Positions 12,001 to 23,390 of a stretch of DNA of 64,000 nucleotides are shown piece after piece (the stretch's first letter is position 1; every line of letters starts with the position of its first letter). The stretch is from assembly GCA_013339765.2 (NCBI GenBank), contig JABSTR010001164.1:62001-126000 (forward strand), given 5' to 3'. The notes under the pieces were generated by a model, which did no database searches, had not been told where the DNA came from, and saw only the letters and a program-made list of their open reading frames with translations. The translations under genes were made by a program, and so were the position numbers. This DNA comes from Haemaphysalis longicornis. Its lineage: Eukaryota; Arthropoda; Arachnida; Ixodida; Ixodidae.

Positions 12001-12180
12001 CCGTGGTCAGTTGCTTCGCAGCCGCTGGGGACTGAGGGCCGAGAGTTAATTGGCGTATTCATGGGAGGTTGTGGCCGTTACTACACCAGGGTGGCCAGTC
12101 CTGCTCTGGTGAGGGAGTGCGTTGCCGGCAATGGTCGCCGGGATCAGGCCGCACCCCAAGCCCCAATGTGCAATTCCAGA
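9090..12180 (-). pseudogene. RTE/BovB-like non-LTR retrotransposon, nearly full length, inactivated
   Basis: From 12062 to 10134 the minus strand is open for 642 codons. It encodes an apurinic-like endonuclease (LATFNARTL, VVMGDFNAKVG, CSDHRMV) followed by a reverse transcriptase (NANIILIHKKGD, NYRPISLL, IDYEKAFDS). The frame then breaks; fragments at 10165-9914, 9977-9789 (with the catalytic LRFADDVALL), 9840-9559 and 9551-9174 carry the rest, ending in AETWRLTK and KWMWAGHVMRR. At least four frameshifts or stops make it inactive. The 3' end is a short (ATG)n tail near 9098-9116, as in RTE elements. Confidence 0.9.
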
Positions 12181-12201
12181 ATTGCGTAGTTTTTTTTTTT
12201 A

Positions 12202-12335
12202 AACGCGAATGGCTTATTCTGTTTTCGGAGCTGGCTTTTAACTACTGGGCGCGGGCCCACGCGGTTCTGCATGCTTCGCAGTTAACATTTCGACACGGCG
12301 GGGGCATCCCTCTCGCTAAAGAAAATGAAAAAATA
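12202..12335 (+). repeat. Direct duplication, copy 1 of 134 bp
   Basis: It is nearly identical to 12431-12564, with the shared text ctactgggcgcgggcccacg. The copies are separated by 95 bases of unlike sequence and lie just upstream of the LINE 5' end. Confidence 0.85.
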
Positions 12336-12430
12336 GAAAGCAGCCCGAGCAACATACCAGAGCTCTTTGCTTCCAACACGTAGCATTTCCTTCTCAAAAA
12401 GAGCCTGAGATCGGCAGGGGAAACTTCGAG

Positions 12431-12564
12431 AACGCGACTGGCTTATTCCGTTTTCGGAGCTGGCTTTTAACTACTGGGCGCGGGCCCACGCGGTTCTGCA
12501 TGCTTCGCAGTTAACATTTCGACACGGCGGGGGCATCCCTCTCACTAAAGAAAATGAAAAAATA
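12431..12564 (+). repeat. Direct duplication, copy 2 of 134 bp
   Basis: The second unit differs from the first at only a few positions and is followed by an A run of 18. No coding meaning is apparent. Confidence 0.85.
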
Positions 12565-13256
12565 TCGCGGCAAAAAAAAAAAAAAAAAACAGACTCGAAA
12601 GAAGAGTCGTCAGAAAATCCTGCCTCCGAAGTTTGTTCACAAATCCGTGCCATGTAAGAAAACCAACAAGAGCTGCCCTTGTTGTACGAGAAGACCGACT
12701 GGCTTTCTCAAAAGCGGATAAAACGGCGGTGGAATGTTTGGGGTGGACGAAGGCTGTGAGCGGGCCCGACCCGGTTGGCGCGCTCGACTGCACCGGCTTC
12801 AAACCTTCGTAAAAGGAATGTTAAAGAGGCTCTCGTTCTAGTTTCACTCATTCCTTAGAAGAGCGGGGGGCGGGATCCGGGATGTCTCTGCTGTTGCGAG
12901 GAAAGTATAGGGGCCAGCGGCAGACTAGTCGCGCCTTTCGACTGCAAGTGACCGTAGTACCGCGAACATAACCGCAGGCTAGTTTCAACCCGTATGTATA
13001 CTCTGAGCGTGAACTTAGGATACGAGAGGTTTAGCAACGTGAGCGGCCAATGTCCCTTTTATGCTTCGTTGTCGTTTCCACATTGTGCGCGTTCATCATC
13101 GTCTCATTTCATCGTCCTTCTCCGCGGGTGATCATCATCTCCGCTGCTGGAACGGTTGCTGTTCTTTTGTGGCCGTGCCCGGCGCTCGCAAATAAAGCGG
13201 GCCTCAAGCGTTCTCGTCGAATCTCTCAATACATACGGATGAGGCCGCCTTTGGTG
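12565..13256. other. Unassigned intergenic DNA
   Basis: No gene, transposon end or tRNA-like signal is recognised. Confidence 0.45.
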
Positions 13257-13625
13257 TACCCTTGTGTGTACTATATATGGCCTATAGGCCCTATAGGGCC
13301 TTTACTGTAGGCCCTATAGGGCGTGTACTATAGGGCCTATAGGGCCTACAGTAAACGCTCACGCGCACTTGTACTAGTGCGCGTATACTTTACGCGTATA
13401 CTATAGGCCCTATAGGGCGTGTACTATAGGCCCTAGAGGCCCTATAGTACACGCTTACGAGCACTAGTACTAGTGCACGTATACTATAGGCATAGGGTAT
13501 AGACCTATAGGGGCTATACTATAGGCCCTATAGGGCGTGTATTATAGGGTGTGTACTATATATCCTACTATATGCCCTATAGTACATTCTCACGTGCACT
13601 AGTACTAGTGCGTGTGAGCGTGTTG
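13257..13625. repeat. Palindromic minisatellite of GGCCCTATAGGGC and ACTAGTACTAGT units
   Basis: The 12-13 base palindrome ggccctatagggc and variants recur at least eight times, mixed with gcactagtactagtgc and gtgtactatag units. The whole stretch can fold on itself in several registers. No frame is likely to be coding. Confidence 0.85.
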
Positions 13626-13712
13626 TCTTCGTATCACTATGCACCCCGCAGCTGCGGTCACATATCGATTCCTTCGAAAGCAAAATTAACCCTAAATGTC
13701 ATTATGTCATTA

Positions 13713-14889
13713 CAGTCGACTGCCGTTAATACAAAGTCCGCGGGGACCGCAAAAAACTCCCGATTACCCGAACTTCCAATTAAACAAGGCAGTAGTTGTT
13801 ATTAGTACGCGACGAGTTTCTCTTCTTGATTACGTTCACAATGTCGACTTTCACCCCAAGTCGAGCGTACGACACGGGTTGCCATGATAGCTGGGACTTG
13901 TCGCTAAAGTCGAAGCCTGAAGCGTGCATCACACAAGCAGCTCACACCGCGCTGTGCGCAAAAAAAGAAAACGTGGCGCAGCTTTCTCTATTTGTGCAAG
14001 ACTGGAGAAACAGCAGAGCATGGCGGCCCCTTTCCCCTCGTCGGAGACCCGGCTGTTGCACATCACATGGATTTTCGAGCTGAAAGTTCTCCATGACTGG
14101 CAGGCCCGCGGGTCGTTTTGTCCGCGGTCTTTCACATCTATCCCAAAGTGGACCGCGTTAGCACGCGCTAGAACCCGCGTCAACCGGCTTCGCGAACTCT
14201 GCGTCTGTAGCGCCAACTCGGCGCATGTGCACTTCCTACTTGAGGCGCGAACGCAGGTGAACCGGGGAGTAGAAGAGTACGCGAGATATCACGCCCCGAA
14301 AGCTGGACAGAGTGTTCTCGAAGGTCGAGTTTGCCGACGCCGGGCGCTCCTCACGAGGCTCACGCTTACGTGCACTCGGATATATTTCTTGGTATTTTTG
14401 GCGAACTTCTCACGTGTGGCAAGCCCACGCGCAAGCCTGGACGACGCCGGGCGCTCCACACGAGGAGCACGCTCACGTGCGCTCAGTATTTTTTTTTCTT
14501 TTTTGCGAACGCCGACGGACCAAGCTCAAGCGTAAACAGCTGTGCTGTTAAGGAGGTTGAGGAACTCTAAAGAGAGGAATACATACGCTGGAGCGAGTCT
14601 CAGCTGGCATCAAGTGTGCGCTGCCTCCGTTGCGATGGAGAGGAAATCAGTTCAGAACACGGCGCTCTTGTTGCGTTTGAAAATTTGAATTTTATCGAGA
14701 AAGGACGGTCACTTCGGTGCTTTTTATCCGAGATAACTTCCAATCAACCTATGTGAATGGGTTTTAGCTTCGGAATTATCGATCAATTGCTCCCGTTGGA
14801 TTGCATGTAACATTGCCGGTTCCAGCACATCGCTTCCAATCAACCGACAATTCCAATTAGGCGGCTTCGAATTATCCGAGAGTCGACTG
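13713..14889. mobile_element. Non-autonomous pogo/Tigger-like element
   Basis: The ends CAGTCGACT and AGTCGACTG are inverted and flanked by TA on both sides. Inner terminal sequence also pairs (gaacttccaatt against aattccaattaggcgg is only partial). The 1,177-bp interior carries a segment shared with 17985-18215 but no transposase. Confidence 0.6.
13960..14180 (+). repeat. Dispersed segment shared with 17985-18215
   Basis: Both copies contain actggagaa/gctggagaagcagcagag, ggcggcccct, tcgttttgtccgc and tttcacatct in the same order. Short frames seen here in several phases are not conserved between the copies. Confidence 0.7.
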
Positions 14890-15000
14890 TACATTATTAG
14901 GGCAAAGGCCTTGGATGTCTCATCAAACACGAGTTGGCGTATTCAACACGAATGTTACCAAAAGGCCCGCCGCCGTAAACAGAAAATAAGAACATTTTTG

Positions 15001-15078
15001 GGGTTCACGTGGGATTTAAACCCAGGTCGCCGGCGCTGCAGCCAAGTGCGTTAAACATAGCTCTAACCCGGCACCGTA
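15001..15078 (-). repeat. tRNA-like, possible SINE head
   Basis: The reverse complement contains gggtttaaatccc, close to a B box, preceded about 50 bases upstream by a tRNA-like stretch. The anticodon arm cannot be drawn convincingly, so it is a diverged tRNA-derived repeat and not a working tRNA gene. Confidence 0.35.
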
Positions 15079-15694
15079 CTAGAATGGAACAAGAATAAGC
15101 CCGATGCGTCCCCCGTGACGTACAGGTGCCGTCAGAAGTAGTTGGAACACGGTGTCGTAAATTTGCAGGAATTTCTTCATTCGAAATTGCCTGGCTGCAT
15201 TGGTGTCGTTTAAAGGAGTTCTCCATAATAAAAAAAAATAAATACGTTCCACTCAATGTGAAAGCTGTCGGAATTGCAGAGCAGTGATTCACCATAATGG
15301 GCTGTGGCGCCATTATCCGCCCACTCTTACCATCCATCACGCTCTTCGCTGCCCTGTCTCATTCCTCTCCTGATGAATTCAACGGAGGTTGGTCCAATGC
15401 AATTCAAATTTCCCGCCTTCGCAGGTCTCACCCCCCCCCCCCCCTGCCTGAAGCTGCGCCAGCGGGAGTACTGTTCTTTTTGAGCTTGTTTTTCCTCCCG
15501 CACGTGCCGGCGTTGCCCTGCCACTTTTTTCGCTTACTAACCCAAGCAGCGTTCCTAACTAAATGGATGCGGGCGCGCTGCCGGTTAATTACGTATATTT
15601 TGCCTCAAATGTACCTAAAGTTTTCTTTGCGCCAAACAACGGGGAGATGCATGACAAGCGCCAGCGGTTCACGAGTTTCGAACGCTTTTATGAC

Positions 15695-17656
15695 TAGAGA
15701 CCGGAACTTTAGGCAAAATGCCTATTTTTTCCTTCAGTCCGTATCAAGCCTATTTAACATATAAGCACGAACTAAGGAAAGGGGAGCATTTTTAAGCAAT
15801 AGTTTATTGTGCCTATAGTGCCTATTTTGACTATATGGGATTTTTGTAGCCTAAAAATGCCTTTTTTGTGTTATATATGCCTTTTCTTGGATTTTTTTGA
15901 GTCGATGTTCTGCAGAGACTGTCCTCGCTTCAGCAGCTCGCAACAGGGTGTTTGCTTCACACCGTTTGCGACAAAAATGCACGAGCCGTACCAAACCCGC
16001 AAAAAGCCCAAACCGTCCGTGCCCAAGCCAACACCACCTGGAACTTGCCACCTCGGCCGAGCTGCCAGAAATCCGTGCACAGCGACACCGGAGCCAAGCT
16101 CACCGACGACACCCCGGTCCGCGCGAACTCTTTTGTTCTATGTCCTTCTGACGTGCTCTGTCCACGGACCAACAAGGGAAAACTTCTGCCCACGTGCCCT
16201 ATCTATAGCTAACAGAATAAAAAGACAGCAAACGAAAAATAAACGCCACACAGCCACGTACGTGCCGCTCAAGCTCAAAGACGCCTGCTGGAGGAAAGTA
16301 CGTGAAAATCTTAGACACCAAAGTTTTAAGGTGATGCCACGAACACGTGCACTGTGAGCCGCCGATAATGGGTGCACCGCCGTCTGGCTAGATGCAGTGC
16401 GTGTACCACGAAGAAGGAATGAGAAACGGAGCTTAGGAAGGGGGATCTCAGCACTTTACAAGTAGTCTAGTCGTGACACCCGTCATCTGCCACGTCTGAG
16501 TAGTCTTTAAGGGCATTTGGAAACTTAGTATTACGGGAATTAGTTCCGAAGAAACTTGCGCGCTGTCTAATATTGATAATCGGTGTATGGAGCATAGTTA
16601 CTGAATGGTGTTATTCCGGCAGCTTCACTGGTCATACCCTTCTGCAGAACAGAATAGCTCTGTAATTTGTACAGAATTATTGCACTTCCCTCTACTATCC
16701 ATGGGACTAATCAGTGTTGTGAAGAGCTTAGGAGGTCGTTCTGCTCCGTCAATGAATAACAAGTTGCAGTAAAGATCATTCTTCCACGCACAGTTATGTC
16801 TTTAAGGGGCAGTTACCGATTGTGCCTCTTCCACCAGAGCTCATTGTTACACCTTCAGGAACTCGGCTGAGGGCAGAAAACTACACCAAAAACACTCAGG
16901 TTTCTATCAATAACTGTGCAACGGACAAAAGCGTCGCAGCCGAAAGTATTTGCCCCACGCTACAGTTAAACGTGACATGGCACATTCGAGTGCTTATTTC
17001 GCACTCTTAGCAGAAAGCATTTCAGCAGCAGAGAGTGTTGGCGCCACTCTAAGAATTCTAAGTTCATTTGAGAGGTTCAGGACAGATTTGCCACCATCCC
17101 CGAAGGATCGGTTGATTAAATCTGCCTGACATAAAATGTCTGGATTCCACAAAGTTAAATAACTTTCGAATGTTCTGAGCAGCCAAAATTGTGATATTCC
17201 AGGTGGAATTAGATCATGGAGCATCCCGAAGTACAAGAACGCTCCGCCAACTTTAATGTAGGCGGAGCGTTGTTTTTTCGCACGCAATTATCGACTGAAA
17301 GGGGGTACAACTTCAAGTAGCAAACCATTGAAATTGGTGTGGTTTTCCATGGCCTTCAATTATTTGTTTTGGTGTTGAATCACCGCAGATTTCGCGTAAA
17401 TTTTGAAATATGAACTCTTGTGCTGCTTGTTTACCGGAAGAAAATAAAACTACTTTCCCGCTGCACATTATTTGTCCGCGGTTTCACTGCAAGTCAAAAA
17501 TTTGTGCTAAAATATGCTTCTGAAGCAAATTGGAATTGAGCCTATATATGCCTTATCGAGTGAATTTGTTGTCTATATATGCCTCAATGGCACTTCTCAG
17601 TGCCTATTATAGGCGCCTAAAACCTGGATTTTTCGTGCCTAAAGTTCCGGTCTCTA
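15695..17656. mobile_element. hAT-like non-autonomous element
   Basis: The inverted termini TAGAGACCGGAACTTTAGGC lie at 15695 and 17656, flanked by 8-base sequences tttatgac and cttatggc that agree at six positions. Many TGCCTA/GCCTAAAA motifs cluster near both ends, like the subterminal binding sites of hAT transposases. A frame at 15809-16357 is open but resembles no transposase I recognise. Confidence 0.62.
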
Positions 17657-17984
17657 CTTATGGCTATATAAACCGCTTGGCTTTCGAAGACTCTTGGTTA
17701 CGCCGCGATGACGGAACGCCGTGTGGCCCTACTTGGGTCCAGCGAGCGAATTACGACGACAAGGCGAGCCCCTAAAGTGATCTGCACTTATAAGCTTCCT
17801 GCGAACCGGTAATGGCTGTCATAAAGCCAGTAAGACAAATAGTTCGAGACTCGTGACGGCACCTGTACGTGCACTTGCGTGGAACAGGAGGAGAGCCCTG
17901 ACTCTGGGTAAGCTCTCGTAGGAATTGCGGCCAGTCCGGCTGTCGCTGTAATGCGCATCAAAGGACGAAGAAACAATATAGCGA

Positions 17985-18215
17985 AAGAAAAAGAATTTGC
18001 GCAACTTGCACTAGTGGTGTACGGCTGGAGAAGCAGCAGAGCTGGCGGCCCCTCCTCTCCCTTCGTCGGAGAGCCTGCTGTTGCAACTCACACGGATTTC
18101 CGAACTTGCCGCTGAAATTTCTCCGTGAATGGCCGGCCTGGATCGTTTTGTCCGCAGGCTTTCACATCTCTTCCCAAAATAGACCGCGTTAGTGCACGCT
18201 AACCCGCGGCCAAGT
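17985..18215 (+). repeat. Dispersed segment shared with 13960-14180
   Basis: Second copy of the segment described for the pogo-like element at 13.7 kb; here it stands outside an element with clear ends. Confidence 0.7.
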
Positions 18216-18426
18216 CCAAAGCCAACGCCCGCGAACCCAAAGGAAATGCTGTGCGCCCGGAGTGCGATGGTATCTCAATAGGATAGACGGCGGTGTCATA
18301 ACACCAGGGAGCCACGTTGTTACGGCCATGGGAAGCGCATATTTTTTTCTTCCCAATTGGCTGCACAAGTTATTGTTCCCCGCCCTTGCTAACCCCGTAC
18401 CCCTCGGGCCTCAGTGATTAGCTGCC

Positions 18427-18695
18427 GGTTTCGATTCCCGGTTTCGATTTCCGGTTTCGGCTTCTGGTTTTGATACCCGGTTTCAACCCCGGTTTCGGTT
18501 TTCGGTTTCTATACCCGGTTTTGATACCCGGTTATGACCCCGGTTTCGGTTTCCGGTTTCGATACCCTGTTTTGATTTCGGTTTCCAGCCCAGTTTGGGT
18601 TCCCAGTTTCGGTTCCTAGATCCGTTTCCGGTTTCGGTTCCCGATTTCGGTTTCTGGTTTCGGTTCACGGTTTCTATTCCCGGGTTTGATTCCCG
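18427..18695. repeat. Minisatellite of ttcccggtttcg-type units
   Basis: Degenerate 6- and 12-base units (ccggtt, tcggtt) fill the stretch. The minus-strand frame reads as Arg-Asn-Arg/Glu-Pro-Lys repeats, a by-product of the units. It may expand or contract. Confidence 0.8.
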
Positions 18696-19282
18696 GGAAC
18701 TCCCTAGCCATATTTTTGTATTGAGGCTTCGGCGTTTGTTCGTGCGGAGGACAGACAAAGAGGAGACGCAAACGCGATGCAGCAGAGAAAAGTCCTTCAT
18801 AATCGCTGGCTTTCACACCCGGAAGTACACCCCCCCCGAATTTATTTTTTGTTCGTGCTCTCGCCGTTTTTCTAAGCTCAGTCGTTTTTACATGTTCAAT
18901 CCGAGGAGCAAGCGTCCTGGTTGGTCGTCGCGTTTCGTGCAGGAGGCTGTCAATGAAAGGCCGCCCGAAGTTTCGTTTATTTTATTATCATTATTTTCAG
19001 GACGCGATCGCCGGTCCTCGGCGGGCTTTCGAATTTTGAGCTCCGTGTGCTTGCTCCGTCTCGGCTGGCCCCCAAAGGTCGGCGAACTCGGCGCGAAAGC
19101 CGGCCCGAAGTGCTGTCACGACGCCCCGTGTCCTTGCGACACTTGATTCATTTGCAAGCGATGAAATATTCACAAACTCCTCCCGAGAAGGCGAAACGCG
19201 CCTGTTCGCGGGTCGCTGCGTAATCGCACGCCCGAATCCACCCACGCCCAATGGAAAAGTACCGTACACGTTTCCTAGCCGC

Positions 19283-19285
<3 letters not shown>

Positions 19286-19348
<63 letters not shown>
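19286..19348. repeat. (GA)n microsatellite
   Basis: About 63 bases of uninterrupted dinucleotide repeat, without a recognisable LINE end beside it. Confidence 0.95.
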
Positions 19349-19349
<1 letters not shown>

Positions 19350-19519
19350 GCGGATTGCGTCGTGTACGGTGAATTCCGCAAGAGTGTTGAAGCAAGAGGA
19401 AGAGGGAAAAAATGCAGAGTTTGGAACACGTGGAGACAGACAAAAAATTGCCGGAACTCCTACGTGCAATAAGCCGCTCAGCAAAACGGCGAGCCTTTTT
19501 AACGTTGGTTTCACTACTA

Positions 19520-20055
19520 CAGTTGAACCTGGGTATAACGAAGTTGACAAAAGCTCGCAATTTTTCGTTACATCCAGGTTTTCGTTACATGCAGGTTTCG
19601 AGTTAAGGCTCGCGTTAATGAAGCAGGAAACAAAACAAGTATGCTAGAGACCACTGGAAATCTCTAAATGATTTATTTTACAGTGAAAATCTGCTTGATT
19701 TGCGCATGCTGCTATCGCACTGAGCTTATGTATGCACAACACGGCGCTCCAAAGAAGCGAGGTCCCTTACCCCAGTATCACTTTTGCCTTTTGACAATTT
19801 TTGGTTTCAAACGCGTTTCAAGCACCAAACTTATGCGGAAAGGGCGCGTTTTCGCGAACTTGGTGCTCTTTTTCGCACTCAACATTGTAGATGGTGCTTG
19901 CTGGGATACTGTACCGAGCGGGGACGACATTTAAAAACGCGAGCTTGTTTTTTTTTTTTTTTTTTTTTTTTGTTTTTTTCTGACAGCAGAACTCATCACT
20001 GGCGAACCGACACTACAGATAGCAGTTAACAGTTCGTTACATCCAGGTTTAACTG
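19520..20055. mobile_element. Non-autonomous pogo/Tigger-like element (CAGTTGAACC family)
   Basis: The ends CAGTTGAACCTGGGTATAAC and its inverse (gttacatccaggtttaactg) bound 536 bp. A TA precedes the left end; the right flank is CA, a decayed duplication. The interior includes a T run and no transposase. Confidence 0.72.
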
Positions 20056-20069
20056 CATATACACAAATT

Positions 20070-20430
20070 CTTCGCTAGGAAGACATTTTTAGAAGCAATA
20101 TAAGTGTTTTTATACAAAATTTGAATGCCCTGGCCACTTTTATTTAATACGTCCAAAACACCGTGTGTCCCTACGAAGCGCTGCATACAAGCCCTTTTGA
20201 CGGCGAGTCCATTACTTTACAACATCTACTGCTTGGAAGTCATTTTTTAGGAGCAGTATAAGAGCTCTTATAATAAAATTGAAAGCCCTAACACCTTTTT
20301 ATTAAACACCTCCATAAAACCCTATGTAATTCAGTGAAGCGCTATGCTTCAAGCTTCCTTAAGTTCGGGTTTACTACTAAACACGAATGCGTTGCTAGAA
20401 AGACATTTTTAACACGAAAGATCTTTTTTA
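20070..20430. repeat. Tandem repeat, about 160-bp unit, 2.3 copies
   Basis: The motif gaagacatttttagaagc recurs in changed form near 20236 and 20399, each followed (in the first two) by a similar order of ataagn-ttataaaattgaa and a gaagcgct motif. Confidence 0.65.
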
Positions 20431-21950
20431 CTGAGAGAGAGAGAGAAAAAGTAAAGGAAAGGCAGGAATGTTAACCAGGCTACGGCCTAGTATGCTATCC
20501 TGCACGGGGGAAAGGGGAACAATGAGGAAAAAGAGGAAAATAGAAAAAGAAGGGGAAAGGTACGGACAGAGCGTGGAGTGGTGTGCCCAGCGGTAGGACA
20601 CTATAGACAAAAAAGTTCAGACAGTTCGTAGAGAGTAGTCTTGCGCTACAGTCTTTTGTGCAATTCCGTCGTTTTGAGGAAACACAGGAGCGCTTTTGTC
20701 GCCTTGTCCGCAGACGACGGAGAAGGCCAGTGGCCCAGGATTGTCTCCTCAGAGAACGGGCGCCGAGAGTCTAACTTTCGTAGAGTCGCAGAGAATTGGC
20801 TTCGTTCCGATGAAAACCGCGGACAATCGCAGAGGACATGTCGTATGGTCTCTGGTGTGTCGCTTCGCACGCCTCACTGGCTGCCATTCCAATCAAATAG
20901 GAGTAAGCATTTGTGAATGCGACTCCAATCCAGAGACGACAAAGAATAGTTGCATCAGATCGTGGGAGGCCTAATGGAAGGGGGCGCTGGAGACGGGGGT
21001 CCAGGGCATGAATGCGAGCGCTCGTGAACTCTTGGGTGGTCCATTTGAATAGCGTGGTCTCCCGAGCAAGTTTGCGGAGAGTTCTAGCGACGTCCGTCCT
21101 GGATAACGGAATAGATATGGTCTCCGTTTTTTGGTGTGCCAAGCGTGCGGCAGCGTCCGCACTTTCATTTCCGACAGGGCCGCAATGACTGGGAAGCCAC
21201 TGAAAGGCAATGTCATGACCCGCTTGGGTGGCACGGTCGTACAGTAGTCTTATCTCGGCCAGCAGCTGTTCATGAGGTCCACGGCACAGGGCTGACTGGA
21301 GCGATTGTAGCGCAGGTTTTGAGTCGCAGAAGATCGCCCGTCTTTGGCATGAAGTTTAATTGTTCAACGGTATGAAGGGCACAACAGATGGTGGTAAGTT
21401 CTGCAGCCGTGGAAGTGGTAAGATGGGCTATTTTGAATTCTGTGGACATGGACATTCGTGGTATAACAACGGCGGCGGCAGAACTAGATGTTGTTACGGA
21501 ACCATCGGTGTAAATATTGGTGCAGTCACTGTATCTCTCGTGTAAATAAATGAGACTTAGCTGCTGTACTGCCAGCGTTGGAAAATCTTGCTTCTTTGTT
21601 AAGCCTGGGATACTGAGGCATGCTCGAGGCTGCGTCGTACACCAAAGTAGGAGTGGCGGCCTCATCGCAGGCGTGTAGTTGGATGGCATGCGGGTGATGT
21701 TGGAAGCTACAACCTTTGCGAAAGACGCATGGGGGCGTTTAGATGGTAGACTAGTAGCAAGGTGATGATCTGGCAGCCTGGTTAGGTGCCTAATATGCGC
21801 CCTGAGTGTTTCAATTGTCACGTAAGTGGGTAAAGGGTGATCACGAGCCACAGCGATGGTTGCAGCTGTTGACGTGCACCGTGGTAGGCCAAGGCAAGTT
21901 CGGAGGGCCTGCGCTTGTATGCCTTGCAGTTGCTGAATATTGGTTTCACA
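20430..21950 (-). pseudogene. 5'-truncated RNase H-bearing LINE (I-clade-like)
   Basis: The minus strand encodes an RNase H domain (NIYTDGSVTTSSSA, AAELTTICCALH, later FQWLPSHCGPVGNESADAAA) and then a zinc-knuckle-like C terminus (ETIRHVLCDCPRF). Stops and frameshifts near 21270 and 20870 split it. The reverse transcriptase is missing, and the 5' end joins the fold-back element near 21950. The 3' end carries a short (CT)n tail on the coding strand (20434-20447). Confidence 0.82.
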
Positions 21951-23345
21951 GACGTCACGGAAATGACGCCAGCACAATGAAGCAAGCGGCCTGTAAAGGG
22001 TGCACCCCTGCACACAGTGTCTTCTTGCGGGGAAGCAACCTTTAAAATTAGAGAGTACGTTATACCAGAGTCCTTCAATGCTTTTCAAAAAAAGCGTTGA
22101 AGGACTCTGGTTATACGTAGGGTTGATCGTTTTCGGGTTTTATATTTTAACACGGAATTGTTTTATGCCGGGATACACCAAGATTTCACTGACGTCATAT
22201 CCGTCCCGGAAGTGACGCCAGTACACCTTTGCCGAAGCGACCCGCCAACAGGACGTCGCTCTCCAAGCACACCCACAAGACAGTCGCCGATCCACAAATC
22301 ATGCTCAGCTGCGGATTTCGCTGCACATTTCACTTTCGTGTTTCACCGATTTCTATGACAGAAGAATCAACCACAGTTTTTAAGAGCGATATCACCGGTT
22401 CGATATGGAAGTGTGAAGGCCTGGCCCCTTTTTAACAGCATTTTCGTAAGCCTCAAAAATGGAACAAATCAAATTTTGCACATGGACAGAGGAGTTTTGA
22501 TTTTTTTTTTCGAGCCCAGGTAAAAATTGGCTGGAAGTAATAATATGGACAGACATGTTCTTTGCTGGTTTTACTTTCGCAGAAACCTGGGCATCGTTAG
22601 AGGAAGAAGCGAAGATGGAGAGTTTAAGAGGGAGTACCAAAGCACAGGTTAAAATAAGCATGTGTGTATCGCCGTGTGTGCGCGCATGCGTGTTTGTCTT
22701 CTTCCAGCGTGAGCAGCGAGTTGAGGATTCTCCTCCTCAAACTGTTCCTCACGACGAGACGTCGCGATCCTTCCTGTGGAGGAGGTTCCTTGGAACGCTT
22801 GATGCATCATTAGCCTTTGGAGAGGAGGAAAATCATGGTCTCGCCTCCCAACATGCTTCACTCCCCTCGATCTTCTACTTCCACCCTCCCCATCTCGAGA
22901 AATATTTGATACAGGTATAAATTTCAGGATTTCCCGATAGTGAAGACTCGTTATAACAAAAATAGTTTGGCTGAGTCCTCTGTAATAGAAATCAGTAAAA
23001 TACGAAAGTGAAATGTGCAGCGAAATCTGCAGCTGCGCATGATTTGCGGGTCGGCGGCTGTCTTGTGGGTGTGTCATGCTGGCGGGTCACTTCGGCAAAG
23101 GTGTACTGGCGTCATTTCCGTGACGGATATGACGTCAGTGAAATCTTGGTGCATTCCGGCATAACACACTTTCGTGTTGAAATAGAAAACCCGAAAACGA
23201 ATTACCCTATAGGTATAACGTACCCTTTAGAACTAAAGGTTGCTTCCCCGCAAGAAGGCCCTGTGTGCAGGGGTGCACACTGTACAGGCCTCTTGCTTCG
23301 TTGTACTGGCGTCACTTCCGTGACGGATATGACGTGAGTGAAATC
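21950..23345. repeat. Fold-back element C with arms of about 400 bp
   Basis: Left arm 21950-22366 and right arm 22977-23345 are reverse complements (cttgcggggaagcaacctt, gaagtgacgccagtacacc, caaatcatgctcagctgc). A 44-base hairpin at 22062-22106 (agagtccttcaatgc and its inverse) is inserted in the left arm only. The loop 22367-22976 shows no gene. Confidence 0.8.
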
Positions 23346-23390
23346 TTGGTGTATCCAGGAATAAAACACTTTCGTGTTAAAAACGCTATA

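Noticed and set aside
15809..16357. 182-codon frame as a transposase gene
   Set aside because: No catalytic or zinc-finger motif is visible and stops appear in the adjoining sequence; kept only as part of the element.
16822..17010. Frame with LQLNVTWHI, similar to TINVTWHL of exon 2
   Set aside because: It lies upstream of the promoter and inside a hAT-like element; the match is only a few residues.
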